Source: Kineosporia succinea (lineage in GTDB: Bacteria; Actinomycetota; Actinomycetes; Actinomycetales; Kineosporiaceae). Taken from it: DNA of 64,000 bases. Below, piece by piece: positions 43,099 through 51,835 of this stretch (position 1 is the stretch's first letter; every line of letters starts with the position of its first letter). The position numbers and the translations under genes are program-made. The notes under the pieces were generated by a model that had not been told where the DNA came from, searched no databases, and was given only the letters and a program-made list of their open reading frames with translations. The DNA lies in the NCBI RefSeq assembly GCF_030811555.1, contig NZ_JAUSQZ010000001.1, positions 2,539,241 to 2,603,240 on the forward strand. The letters run 5' to 3'.

Positions 43099-44268
43099 TC
43101 AGCGGGCCCGGTGACGGGCCTCGCTGAGTTCGCGGCGGCGCCTTGCGGACAGTTGTGACCGGGTGGGCAGGACGTCCGGAACCGTCGTCTTGGTGGGCGG
43201 TTTCCGGGTCGCGGCGTTGCGACCCGGCTTGCCTGCGGCCATCACGAAGGCGAGGATCCGGGCGACCGCCATGTAGAGCTCGGCCGGGATCTCCTCGCCG
43301 ACCTCGCAGACCCGGAAAAGTGCTCGGGCGAGCGGCTTGTCCTCCACAATGGGGACGCGGTTCTCGCGCGCCATCTCCCGGATCGCCATGGCCACCGTGC
43401 CGGATCCCTTGGCCACCACCTTGGGCGCGCCCTTGCCCTGCTCGTACTTCAGGGCGATCGACAGGTGCGTCGGGTTGGTGAGGATGACGTTGGCGGTGGG
43501 CACCTCGGCCATCATCCGGTTGCGGGCCATCGCCATCTGCTTCTGGCGGATGGCCCCCTTCAGCATCGGGTCGCCCTCCTGCTGCTTGTACTCGTCCTTG
43601 ATGTCCTTGGGCGTCATCATGAGCTGCTTCATGACTTCGTGACGCTGGTAGAAGTAGTCGGCCATGGCCAGCACCAGGCCCGCCCCGGCCGCGGCGAACA
43701 CCATCTGCCGGATCCCGGCGCCGGTGCGCTCCACCGTGCCCATCAGCGGAAGTGTGCCTCCCGCAATGAGTTGCGGGATCATGTTCTTGCCGATCATGTA
43801 CACCACCACGGCCAGCACGCTGACCTTGAGCAGCGCCTTCAGCGCCTCCCAGGCCGCGCGCAGCCCGAACATCCGCTTGACGCCCTGCAGCGGGTTGAGC
43901 CGGCTGAACTTCGGCTGCATCGCCTTGGTGCTCGGGTAGACACCCTGGGCGGCGATCGCGATCGTGCCGGTGAGCATCGAGGCCAGCACCATCGGCGCGG
44001 CGCCGACCAGCACGGTCATCGGGATCATGTTCATGACCTGGTAGGCCCGCTCGAGGCTCGGATCGTTCACCACCGAGGGAAGTTTCGCGAGCATCTCGCG
44101 CAGCCGCTCGTTGGTCAGGTGCACGCTGATCGGCATCACGGCCATCGCCACCGCGATCGACGCCCAGGTGCCGAAGTCCTGGGTGCGGGGGAACTGCCCG
44201 TCCTTGCGGGCGTCCTTGATCTTCTTGGCTGTCGGCTTCTCTGTCTTGCCGTCCTTGTCACCGGCCAC
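43099..44268 (-). CDS. flhB: Flagellar export switch protein FlhB
   Basis: 389 residues from GTG at 44268, 9 bp after fliR. The N-terminus (DKDGKTEKPTAKKIKDARKDGQFPRTQD) is the family standard, followed by four membrane spans and the cytoplasmic domain. The autocleavage motif NPTH is at 265-268 (VILTNPTHLSIALKY). FlhB controls the switch from hook to filament substrates, working with FliK. The C-terminus extends about 30 residues beyond the core with a basic, disordered tail. It is the last gene of the fliM-to-flhB run. Confidence 0.96.
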   Translation of the reverse strand: MAGDKDGKTEKPTAKKIKDARKDGQFPRTQDFGTWASIAVAMAVMPISVHLTNERLREMLAKLPSVVNDPSLERAYQVMNMIPMTVLVGAAPMVLASMLTGTIAIAAQGVYPSTKAMQPKFSRLNPLQGVKRMFGLRAAWEALKALLKVSVLAVVVYMIGKNMIPQLIAGGTLPLMGTVERTGAGIRQMVFAAAGAGLVLAMADYFYQRHEVMKQLMMTPKDIKDEYKQQEGDPMLKGAIRQKQMAMARNRMMAEVPTANVILTNPTHLSIALKYEQGKGAPKVVAKGSGTVAMAIREMARENRVPIVEDKPLARALFRVCEVGEEIPAELYMAVARILAFVMAAGKPGRNAATRKPPTKTTVPDVLPTRSQLSARRRRELSEARHRAR

Positions 44269-44277
44269 GGTTCACCC

Positions 44278-45039
44278 TCACCCCCCGACCAGGCGGATCA
44301 TGGTCACCCCGGCGGTGTTGACGAAGTTCTCGAGCGTGCCCGGGATCTGCACCAGGATCAGGCCGATCAGGAACAGGCTGAGCACGATCTTCAGCGGGAA
44401 GGCCAGGGCGAAGGCGTTCAGGGCGGGGGCCGCACGGGTGAGCAGACCCAGCGCGACGTCGGCGATCAGCAGGGCGGCCAGGATCGGCGCGGTGATCTGG
44501 ATGGCCGAGAGGAACATCGTGGAAAGCATTTTCAGCAGGGCCTCGGCCACCTCGCCGAGATCCATCCGGGCCATCGCGGTCACCTCGAACGTACGCGAGA
44601 GACCGCGCAGGATCACCAGGTGCCCGTCGGTGACGAACAGCAGAGTGATGGCCATGAGCTGGTGCAGGCGTCCCATCACCGAGCTGGTCACCATCGACAG
44701 CGGGTCGAGGGTCTGCGAGATGCTGAAACCACCGGCCAGGTCGATGAGGTCACCGATCGCCTGGATCGCGGCCACGGCCATCAGCACGAACAGGCCGAGC
44801 GCCACGCCGAGCAGCATCTGCAGCAGCATCTGCCCGATCATCGCCCCGGAGCCCAGCTCGGGCGCCTCGGCGATGGTCCAGGTCGACATCGGGACCGCCA
44901 GGGCGATCGCGGTGCCGGCCCGGACCTGCGAGGGGATGGCCCGGGTGTTGAACGGCGGGGACACCATGATGAAGCCCACCGTGCGGCCGAGGGCCAGCAG
45001 GTACCCGGAGAGGGTGAGCGAGGCGAAGGTCAGGTCCAC
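44278..45039 (-). CDS. fliR: Flagellar export gate protein FliR
   Basis: 253 residues from GTG at 45039. Hydrophobic throughout with about six membrane spans; the family landmarks GFIMVSPPFNTRAIPSQVRAG, FSISQTLDPLS and LALAFPLKIVLSLFLIGL are visible. With FliP and FliQ it forms the helical core of the export gate. Length is normal. Ten bases separate it from fliQ. Confidence 0.95.
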   Translation of the reverse strand: MDLTFASLTLSGYLLALGRTVGFIMVSPPFNTRAIPSQVRAGTAIALAVPMSTWTIAEAPELGSGAMIGQMLLQMLLGVALGLFVLMAVAAIQAIGDLIDLAGGFSISQTLDPLSMVTSSVMGRLHQLMAITLLFVTDGHLVILRGLSRTFEVTAMARMDLGEVAEALLKMLSTMFLSAIQITAPILAALLIADVALGLLTRAAPALNAFALAFPLKIVLSLFLIGLILVQIPGTLENFVNTAGVTMIRLVGG

Positions 45040-45049
45040 GTGGGGGATT

Positions 45050-45319
45050 TCAGCTGTTGAGGAGGGTCGGCACCATGTTGAAGAGCTCCTTGGTGAAGCC
45101 CTCCAGCGTCTTCAGGCACCAGGTTCCGGTGAGCACCAGCACGACGGCGGTGACCACCAGCTTGGGCACGAAGGTCAGTGTCTGTTCCTGGATCTGGGTG
45201 GCCGACTGGATGATCGACAGCACCAGTCCGATGGCCAGGGTGGCGAACAGCACCGGGCCGGCCACCTTGGTCGCGGTCATCAGTGCGGCCGCCACGATCT
45301 GGATGATCGAGTCTTCCAT
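45050..45319 (-). CDS. fliQ: Flagellar export gate protein FliQ
   Basis: 89 residues from ATG at 45319. Two membrane hairpin helices (KVAGPVLFATLAIGLVLSIIQSAT and LVVTAVVLVLTGTWCL) with the IQEQTLTFVPK segment between them. Normal length for FliQ. Four copies are expected to pack around FliP/FliR in the export gate. Confidence 0.95.
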   Translation of the reverse strand: MEDSIIQIVAAALMTATKVAGPVLFATLAIGLVLSIIQSATQIQEQTLTFVPKLVVTAVVLVLTGTWCLKTLEGFTKELFNMVPTLLNS

Positions 45320-45344
45320 GCGGGCCTCCTAAAGGGGAAAAGCG

Positions 45345-46250
45345 CTAGCGGTAGCTGCCTATCAACGTGGTGACGATCAGCGACCAGCCGTCGACCAGCA
45401 CGAAGAGCAGCAGTTTGAAGGGAAGGGAGACGAGCGCGGGAGGCAGCATGACCATACCCAGCGACATCAGGATCGCGCTGACCACGATGTCGATGACCAG
45501 GAACGGTATGAAGATCACGAACCCGATGATGAACGCGCCGCGCAGCTCGCTGAGCACGAACGCCGGGATCAGCGTGCGGAGTTCGACCGACTCCCGGTTC
45601 TCCGGGTTGGGCAGGTCGGCGGCCCTGGTCATCAGGGCCAGTTCCTCGTCGCGGGTGTGCTTCAGCATGAACTCGCGCAGCGGCTCGCTGCCGGCCCGGT
45701 AGGCCTCGGTGACCGTCATGTCGCCCTTGGAGTAGGGCTGGATGGCGGCCTCGTTGATGGCGTCGGCGGTCGGCCCCATGATGAACAGCGACAGGAAGAG
45801 CGCGAGCCCGACCAGCACCTGGTTCGGCGGGACCGAGGGCGTGCCCAGAGCCTGGCGGGTCAGGGAGAGGACGACGACCAGCTTGGTGAACGACGTGCAC
45901 AGCAGCAGCACCGAGGGTGCCACGCCGATCAGGGTCACCATCAGGATGATGGAGATGACCTGGCTGCGCTGTCCCGGCACGCTGACCGAGACGTCGCTGC
46001 TGTCGTTGGTGTTGTCCAGGTTGGTGGCGAGGACGGGGTTGGCGGCGAGGACGGGGTTGGCGGCGAGAACCGGAGCGCCGAGCGTCGAGACCTGGCTCAC
46101 CGCAACGGGTGCGGCCACACTGGCCTGGGCCGCGGAACCCGGACCGGCGATCTGCAGGAGGCAGAACGCGAGGCCGAGCAGCAGCCCGGCGAGCAGCCGG
46201 TGCGGAGCGCGCAGGCCCTTCCGGAGGGAGGAATGGCCGTTCATGGTCAC
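45345..46250 (-). CDS. fliP: Flagellar export gate protein FliP
   Basis: 301 residues from GTG at 46250, which overlaps the fliO stop by 4 bases. It has a cleavable signal peptide (about 1-42), as is usual for FliP, and then an unusual spacer with the repeat PVLAANPVLAANPVLATN before the first core span. Core motifs: FTKLVVVLSLTRQALGTPSVPPNQVLVGLALFLSLFIMGP, then SELRGAFIIGFVIFIPFLVIDIVVSAILMSLGMVMLPP and PFKLLLFVLVDGW. Five FliP copies form the gate with FliQ and FliR. Confidence 0.96.
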   Translation of the reverse strand: MTMNGHSSLRKGLRAPHRLLAGLLLGLAFCLLQIAGPGSAAQASVAAPVAVSQVSTLGAPVLAANPVLAANPVLATNLDNTNDSSDVSVSVPGQRSQVISIILMVTLIGVAPSVLLLCTSFTKLVVVLSLTRQALGTPSVPPNQVLVGLALFLSLFIMGPTADAINEAAIQPYSKGDMTVTEAYRAGSEPLREFMLKHTRDEELALMTRAADLPNPENRESVELRTLIPAFVLSELRGAFIIGFVIFIPFLVIDIVVSAILMSLGMVMLPPALVSLPFKLLLFVLVDGWSLIVTTLIGSYR

Positions 46251-48187
46251 CCCCGCCGGACGGTCAGATCACGCAGCGCGTCCACTCCCTGTCGCCACGT
46301 CCTGGGCGACAGCACCGATCCGTTGACCTGCGGGTCCTGCTGCTGAGACCGGCGGCCGGACGGCTGGGCCGGAGTCTGGGAGGCGCGTCCCTGCGCCTGG
46401 GCTCGAGTCTGGTTCGGCAGCACCGACTGGGCGCGCCGGGCCGGGGTGGGCGGCGGTGTCGCGGCCACCGAGGCGGTGCGGCGGGCCGGGGCCGGACGCT
46501 GCGGCCGCAGGTCCCGGCCGGGCTCGTTGCCGGCCTGCGCCGGGTTGCCGGCCTGCGCCGGGTTGCCGGGCTTCGCCGGGTTGTTGCGCCGGGCCTGGTT
46601 CTCACGCCGGGCCTGGTTCTCACGCCGGGGCTGGGGCGGGCGCTGCGGCTGGATCTGCCGCGGCGGCTGGGCCGGGTGCCGCCCCTGCGCAGGACCGGCC
46701 TGACGACGACCGGCCGGACGGGTCTGCGCCGGAAGCGTCTCGGGAGCGCGGTTCTGTGCGGCGCGGGCCGGGTAGGCCTCGGCCTGGAACTCGGCCACCT
46801 GACGAGCGGTTCGCTCGCTCAGGCTCTCCGACCGGGCGGCGCGCCGCGGGCCGGAACCGGAAACCGGAGCCGGACGCTGGTCGCGGGGCCGGAACGGGGG
46901 CTGCGGAACCGGAGGCGCCGCCTGAGCGGTCGGCTGGGCCTGAGCCGGGGCCATCGAGGGCCGCGGGTCCAGGTCCTCGCCCCGGCGCTGGGCCGGAACC
47001 GGAACGGAATCAGGGGTGTTCGTGACCGTCTCCCGGTCCGCGGCGGTGCGACCGGCGGCCCGCAGAGCGGTGGCCAGGTCGGGGAACTCGTCCACGTTCA
47101 GGGTGCCGGGCAGCGGGGTGGGCACGTCGTCGGCCGGGGCGTCGCGCAGGGATGCCCGGTTCTGGGCGCGGGTGCGCGGCGTCGCGTCCTGCGGGGGGCC
47201 GGCCGCCCGTCGGCCCGAGGGCCGGGTGGGTCGGTCGAGGTCGATGGTGGACGTTCCGGTCGCCTCGGTCTCCCGGGTCACCGGGGGCGTCGGGTCGACG
47301 GTGTCGCGGACATCGATGAGCAGCGCGTCGACCGGGGCCGAAGGCTCGACCGGAGCGGCGCTCTCGGCGAAGGAAGCGGAAGTGGGCTCGTAACTGGGCT
47401 CGTAGGTCGACTCGGGTGCCGATTCCAGCAGCCGCTCGGCCACCGAGACCGGGGCCGGCTCGAGCTCGATCACGTCGTTCGTCGGCTCGTCGGCGCTGTC
47501 CGTGGAAGCCGTCTCCTCGAACCACTGCGACGACTGGGCGTTCTCGGTCGTCCGGACCGGGGCGGGTGCTTCCTGGCCGAACATCGAGGCCAGAACCGCG
47601 GCGGCGTCCTCGGTCTCGTTCAGCTCGTCGAGATCGATGTTCTCCGGGGCACTCACCGAGCTGGGAACCCGGCTGGGCACCACGGTCGGCACGGTGACGC
47701 CGTGCGCGGCCCGGGCGGCAGCGCGCGAATCCGCCTTGCGACGGCCACGCTTCGCGGACCGGCGGGAGGAGCGCGAAGGCTCCACGTCGTCCTCAGTCCT
47801 GCTCAGACCGAGCTGTTGACGCAGGCTCGCCCCGAGCATCGACACGAAACCCCCGGAAGCCGGGCGGCCCGTGCGCGAGCGGCGGGAGCGCCGCGAGGCG
47901 ACCGCCTCGGCGAGCTGCGCTGAACCCTCCGGCGTGGAGGAGTCGATGTCGGCCAGCATGGTCACCCCCTGCGAGGTGACGCCGAGAAGCAGCTTGCGGT
48001 CGGAGATCTCGACGACGGCCAGGTTGGCCTCGCGGGACAGCCCGATCCGCTCGACGATCTTCAGGCCGCTGCCACCGTTCTCGCCGCCGGCCTTGCGCGC
48101 GATCCGCGCGACCAGGGCGATCGACACCAGCACCACGATCAGGCCGCCGACGACGCGACCCAGCATGTCCAGGTCGCCGCCGATCAT
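46247..48187 (-). CDS. fliO: FliO with a very long disordered C-terminal tail
   Basis: 646 residues from ATG at 48187 (ATGA overlap with fliN). Residues 1-85 are the FliO core: one membrane span (VVGGLIVVLVSIALVARIARK) and the small beta domain LKIVERIGLSREANLAVVEISDRKLLLGVTSQGV. FliO normally has about 100-220 residues and helps FliP assemble. Here about 550 residues follow: first acidic/Ser-rich (about 150-320), then Pro/Arg/Gln/Ala-rich with motifs such as ARRENQARR and GNPAQAGNPAQAGN. The tail is low-complexity, basic near the end and cytoplasmic by topology. The long frame with no stop and overlaps at both ends argue against annotation error. Confidence 0.85.
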   Translation of the reverse strand: MIGGDLDMLGRVVGGLIVVLVSIALVARIARKAGGENGGSGLKIVERIGLSREANLAVVEISDRKLLLGVTSQGVTMLADIDSSTPEGSAQLAEAVASRRSRRSRTGRPASGGFVSMLGASLRQQLGLSRTEDDVEPSRSSRRSAKRGRRKADSRAAARAAHGVTVPTVVPSRVPSSVSAPENIDLDELNETEDAAAVLASMFGQEAPAPVRTTENAQSSQWFEETASTDSADEPTNDVIELEPAPVSVAERLLESAPESTYEPSYEPTSASFAESAAPVEPSAPVDALLIDVRDTVDPTPPVTRETEATGTSTIDLDRPTRPSGRRAAGPPQDATPRTRAQNRASLRDAPADDVPTPLPGTLNVDEFPDLATALRAAGRTAADRETVTNTPDSVPVPAQRRGEDLDPRPSMAPAQAQPTAQAAPPVPQPPFRPRDQRPAPVSGSGPRRAARSESLSERTARQVAEFQAEAYPARAAQNRAPETLPAQTRPAGRRQAGPAQGRHPAQPPRQIQPQRPPQPRRENQARRENQARRNNPAKPGNPAQAGNPAQAGNEPGRDLRPQRPAPARRTASVAATPPPTPARRAQSVLPNQTRAQAQGRASQTPAQPSGRRSQQQDPQVNGSVLSPRTWRQGVDALRDLTVRRG

Positions 48188-48981
48188 GTCGCGTCCCGGG
48201 TGACGATCTCGGTGATGCGCAGGCCGAAGCTCTCGTCCACCACGACGACCTCGCCGCGGGCCAGGAGCGTGCCGTTGACCAGGAGGTCGGCCGGGGATCC
48301 GGCGAGGCGGTCGAGTTCCACGACGTCACCGGGGGCGAGCGCGAGCAGCTGGCGCACCGTCATCCGGGTCCGGCCGAGCTCGCATGTCACCTCCATCTCG
48401 ACGTCGCGCAGCATCTCGATGCCCCAGCTGTTGTTGCCCGCGGCGGGCTGGCCGGGACCGCGCTGCTGCGGCACTGACGCCGCGGGCGGCGCCATCTGCG
48501 TGATCGAGAGACCGACGACCGCGGTGACGGCGCCGTCCGGGCCGGACAGCGGCAGGATCACCGTGGTGCCACCGGTGAGCACGTCGAGGCAGTCCTCGAC
48601 CGGGGTGGCGGTGGGGTCACCGTCGAGTCGTCCACCCAGTGAGGTGGCGATCGAGTCGAGCGCGGGCTTGAGGGCCTGCGCCGGCTCGAGTGAGCCGAAC
48701 GGGGTGCCGGCCAGGGCGTCGACCAGTTCCTGGCCGACGACCAGGAGCACCTTGCCCTCGATACCGCCGGAGAGGAATGCCGTGATGGCCGCCCCGGCCG
48801 GAGAGGGCAGGGTGGCCTGGCCCGGGTCCGGGATCGGGTCGCCGATGGTGAGCGGCGACGCGGACGGTATCTGCGGCAGGGCTTCCCGCACGGCCCCGAT
48901 GGCGGCCTGGGCCGCGGCGTCCCGGTTGCCGGCGTCGCCACTGCGCTGCTCGGGAACCAGGGGTGAGGCGGAGAAAGACAT
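48184..48981 (-). CDS. fliN: Flagellar switch protein FliN (FliY-like with N-terminal CheC-like domain)
   Basis: 265 residues from ATG at 48981. Residues about 185-262 are the FliN/SpoA domain (VEMEVTCELGRTRMTVRQLLALAPGDVVELDRLAGSPADLLVNGTLLARGEVVVVDESFGLRITEI), a core part of the C-ring. Residues about 60-170 resemble a CheC/FliY-type domain (AAITAFLSGGIEGKVLLVVG, then QALKPALDSIATSLGG near 102-117). In active FliY the equivalent helix has ExxxN; here Glu and Asn are replaced by Asp and Ala, so phosphatase activity is doubtful. Size and layout suit FliY rather than short FliN. A linker of Pro, Gln and Gly joins the domains. Confidence 0.88.
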   Translation of the reverse strand: MSFSASPLVPEQRSGDAGNRDAAAQAAIGAVREALPQIPSASPLTIGDPIPDPGQATLPSPAGAAITAFLSGGIEGKVLLVVGQELVDALAGTPFGSLEPAQALKPALDSIATSLGGRLDGDPTATPVEDCLDVLTGGTTVILPLSGPDGAVTAVVGLSITQMAPPAASVPQQRGPGQPAAGNNSWGIEMLRDVEMEVTCELGRTRMTVRQLLALAPGDVVELDRLAGSPADLLVNGTLLARGEVVVVDESFGLRITEIVTRDAT

Positions 48982-49132
48982 GAGGGGTCCTCGGTGTGCG
49001 TGAGTCAGTGAGTCGAGGTGGCTTCCATGCTTTTCTCGGCCGCATCCCTGCGCTGATTGAGCTGTCCGGGTGATGGATCCTCACAAGGCTTTCGGAGGAT
49101 GCCCGGGTGTCGTTCGTACTCCCTATTGCGTC

Positions 49133-50053
49133 CTACTGTTCGCCGGGGTCCACGATCAGAGCCGCCAGCTGCTTCCCGGAGGCGCCCGGGATCGCGTACC
49201 CGAAGGTGGATGCGGCCGAGGTCACCTCCAGAGGCTTGGAGGTGCGGTGCCCGAGTCCGATCACGTCACCGACGGCCAGCCGGCCGATCTGCGACGAGCT
49301 CATCCGGATCGGGTCGAAGCGGATCGACACGTCCACCTCCACGTCGTTGAGACGCTGAGTGGTCTTGGCGGCCGCGGCGGATCGCTGCTTCTGCTTCTCG
49401 CCGCGGTCCTGCGCCCGGGTCGCCTGCTCGAGGGCCGGCTGCAGCATCGCGTACGGCATGCACAGGTCCATCGTGCTGATCCGCTCACCCACGGCCAGCT
49501 GCATGCGCGCCACGATCACCGGGTCGGTGGCCGCGGCGGCCTGCACGAACTGGGCGTTGCTCTCGAGCGTCAGCAGCTGCGGACGGGTGACCGCGATCGG
49601 CTCCATGGCGTACGCGAGTTCACGCAGCGCACGGCCCAGGAGATGCCGCACGAGCGTCTGCTCGATGTCGGTCAGCTGGCGCTCGGGTTGCTCGTCGAGC
49701 CCACTGCCACCCAGCAGATGGTCGATCATGACCATCAGAGTGCTCAGGTCGAGACTCATCAAAGCCTTGCCCTGCAACGGTTCCAGCGACATGACAGCAC
49801 AGACGTTCGCCTCGGGCAGGCCGGAGAGATACTCGTCGTAACTCATCTCCTCGACCTGAATGAGGCTGAGGACACTGACTGCCCGAAGACTGGTCGTCAG
49901 CACGGTGGTGCCCTGCCGGCCGAAGGTCTGCATCGCGACCTTCAGCAGGTGGGCATCCTCCCGCGCCAGGCGCACCGGCCGGCGGAAGTCATAGGTTCGA
50001 GCACCTGCCCGTGGGCGTCTGCCTGTGCTGGTCGCCTGATCGGAGTAGCCCAC
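49133..50053 (-). CDS. fliM: Flagellar motor switch protein FliM
   Basis: 306 residues from GTG at 50053, the first start upstream of the conserved YDFRRPVRLAREDAHLL; the RBS is poor. The middle domain contains SLRAVSVLSLIQVEEMSYDEYLSGLPE and MVMIDHLLGGSG; the C-terminal SpoA domain contains VDVSIRFDPIRMSSSQIGRLAVGDVIGL. It forms the C-ring and transmits CheY signals. The usual N-terminal CheY-binding peptide (LSQDEIDALL type) is absent: only about 15 residues (GYSDQATSTGRRPRAG) precede the core. The gene starts 32 bp after the tetR stop on the same strand. Confidence 0.92.
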   Translation of the reverse strand: MGYSDQATSTGRRPRAGARTYDFRRPVRLAREDAHLLKVAMQTFGRQGTTVLTTSLRAVSVLSLIQVEEMSYDEYLSGLPEANVCAVMSLEPLQGKALMSLDLSTLMVMIDHLLGGSGLDEQPERQLTDIEQTLVRHLLGRALRELAYAMEPIAVTRPQLLTLESNAQFVQAAAATDPVIVARMQLAVGERISTMDLCMPYAMLQPALEQATRAQDRGEKQKQRSAAAAKTTQRLNDVEVDVSIRFDPIRMSSSQIGRLAVGDVIGLGHRTSKPLEVTSAASTFGYAIPGASGKQLAALIVDPGEQ

Positions 50054-50085
50054 GAAAGGACCATCGGTGAGAGGGGCCGGGTCCT

Positions 50086-50640
50086 TTAACCAGTGAGCCG
50101 GGCCAGCGTGCGAACAAGATCGGACGTGATCCCGGCGGGCCACCGGAAGTGCGGCAGTACCGCTCGCTGATGGGCCAGTCCGTGCAGGCCGAGCCAGAGC
50201 GCGACGGCGTCCACCGCGGGGTCGGGGGCCCCGCAGTCCTCGAGGCACCGACGCAGAGTGCCTGTCACCCCGGCCGGATCGCCCCCGCCGCCGAACATCG
50301 TGCGGTAGCGCTCCGGGTGGCCGGCCGCGAAGTCCAGGTAGGCCGTGCAGACCGCTTCCAGGCGGTGCCGCGGCCCGGAGGGCCCCCGGGCGGCGAGCAG
50401 GTCCGCCTCGAGCTGGGCGAAGCTCCGGTGCACCACTGCGAGCAGCACGGCCTCCCGGTCGGGGAAGTGCGGGTAGATCGACGGGGCCGCGATCCCCACC
50501 CGGCGGGCCACCGACCGCAACGTCACCCCGCGGCCGTCCCCCGACGCGTCCATCAGTTCGACGGCCGCCTCCACGATCTCTTCGCGTAGCCGCGCCCCCT
50601 CACCACGCCGGTTCCTCGCCCTGACCTGCTCTTTCCGCAT
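50086..50640 (-). CDS. TetR-family repressor
   Basis: 184 residues from ATG at 50640. An N-terminal basic stretch precedes the TetR helix-turn-helix (EIVEAAVELMDASGDGRGVTLRSVARRVGIAAPSIYPHFPDREAVL, about 22-67). The C-terminal part (YLDFAAGHPERYRTMFGG, ALWLGLHGLAHQRAV) matches the TetR C-terminal domain with the WHG motif (here LHG). It probably represses the divergent oxidoreductase gene and itself through the dyad at 50664-50691. Because fliM follows after 32 bp on the same strand, read-through into the flagellar genes is possible. Confidence 0.9.
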   Translation of the reverse strand: MRKEQVRARNRRGEGARLREEIVEAAVELMDASGDGRGVTLRSVARRVGIAAPSIYPHFPDREAVLLAVVHRSFAQLEADLLAARGPSGPRHRLEAVCTAYLDFAAGHPERYRTMFGGGGDPAGVTGTLRRCLEDCGAPDPAVDAVALWLGLHGLAHQRAVLPHFRWPAGITSDLVRTLARLTG

Positions 50641-50663
50641 GGTTCAGAGAGTACATCTCAAAA

Positions 50664-50691
50664 CTAACGACCGTAAGGTTGTCATCGTTAG
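50664..50691. promoter_or_regulatory. Candidate TetR operator
   Basis: CTAACGA (50664-50670) and TCGTTAG (50685-50691) form a perfect dyad with a 14-bp spacer in the 113-bp region between the divergent tetR and oxidoreductase genes. This is a fitting place and size for a TetR-dimer site. Confidence 0.55.
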
Positions 50692-50753
50692 GCAACGTGT
50701 GTAAGTCTTTGTGAGGAGGAACCGCCCGCACGAACGACACGAGGAGACCTGAC

Positions 50754-51785
50754 ATGAACGCCACCGAGATCGTGCTCCCCGGCCTGGTCGAACCCGCCGG
50801 CCTGCAGGTCCGCAGCCGTGAGCTGGAGGCACCCGGCGCCGGGCAGGTGGTGCTGCGGATGGAGGCCTCCGGGGTCTCGTTCGCCGAGCAGCAGATGCGC
50901 CGTGGCAAGTACTACGACCAGCCGTCCTTCCCGTTCGTGCCGGGCTACGACGTGGTCGGCACGGTCGTGGCGGTGGGCCCGGACGTCGAGGCGTCGTGGA
51001 TCGGGCGGCGGGCCGCGGCGGTCACCAAGACCGGGGGCTGGGCCTCCCACCTGCTGATGGACGCGGCCGACCTGGTGCCGGTGGCCGACGGCCTCGACCT
51101 CGCCGCGGTCGAGACGGTGGTGGTCAACGGCATCACCGCCTGGCAGATGCTGCACCGCGTGGCCCGGGTGCGGGCGGGCGGCACGATCGTGGTGCTCGGC
51201 GCCAACGGTGGGGTCGGCACCACGCTGGTGCAGCTCGCCCGGCACGCCGGGATCACCGTGATCGGCACCGCCTCACCGCGTCACCACGAGCACGTGCGGG
51301 CCCTCGGCGCCACGCCCGTCGACTACCGCGACCCGCAGATGTACGACCGCATCAGGGAACTCGCCCCCGACGGGGTGGACGCGGTGTTCGACCACGTCGG
51401 CGGCGAGGCCCTGACCCAGTCGTGGAGCCTGCTGCGGGGCGGCGGCACGCTCGTCTCCTACGGCAGTGCGGCCACCAAGGACGACGAGGGCAACTCGCAG
51501 CTGCCGGTGCTGAAACTCTTCGCACGGCTGGCGGCCTGGAACTACGCGCCCAACGGCCGGGGTGCGCACTTCTACAACTTCTGGGCCGGCCGCCGTCTCA
51601 GCCCGAGGGCGTTCCGCGCCAAGCTCTCCGAAGACCTCACCCAGGTGCTCGGCCTGCTCGCCGACGGCGTCATCGAGCCGCAGATCGCCGCCACCTTCCC
51701 GCTCTCGCGGGCCGCCGAGGCCCTGACCCTGGCCGAGTCCCGCACGGTCACCGGCAAGGTCGTGCTGCTGGCCGACGCGCCGTAA
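50754..51785 (+). CDS. Quinone oxidoreductase-type medium-chain dehydrogenase/reductase
   Basis: 343 residues from ATG at 50754, with GAGGAGACC upstream. It has a GroES-like N-terminal domain (about 1-125, VPGYDVVGTVVAVGPDV) and a Rossmann domain with the NADPH-binding loop GANGGVGTTLVQLARHAG (about 147-164). No catalytic-zinc Cys set is present, so it belongs to the zinc-free quinone reductase/synaptic vesicle (QOR/VAT1-like) branch. C-terminal elements AFDHVGGEAL-like and AAEALTLAESRTVTGKVVL are typical. It likely reduces a quinone or enone with NADPH. The divergent tetR probably controls it. It is not a flagellar gene and ends convergent with fliL. Confidence 0.9.
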   Translation: MNATEIVLPGLVEPAGLQVRSRELEAPGAGQVVLRMEASGVSFAEQQMRRGKYYDQPSFPFVPGYDVVGTVVAVGPDVEASWIGRRAAAVTKTGGWASHLLMDAADLVPVADGLDLAAVETVVVNGITAWQMLHRVARVRAGGTIVVLGANGGVGTTLVQLARHAGITVIGTASPRHHEHVRALGATPVDYRDPQMYDRIRELAPDGVDAVFDHVGGEALTQSWSLLRGGGTLVSYGSAATKDDEGNSQLPVLKLFARLAAWNYAPNGRGAHFYNFWAGRRLSPRAFRAKLSEDLTQVLGLLADGVIEPQIAATFPLSRAAEALTLAESRTVTGKVVLLADAP

Positions 51786-51835
51786 ACGCAGAAAGGACAG
51801 CCGGAATCGTCCGACTGCCCCACTGCCGTGCCGTT

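Noticed and set aside
51798-51817. Terminator between the oxidoreductase gene and fliL
   Set aside because: The 8-bp stem (CAGCCGGA/TCCGACTG) has a mismatch on the + strand and no T tract; too weak to list.
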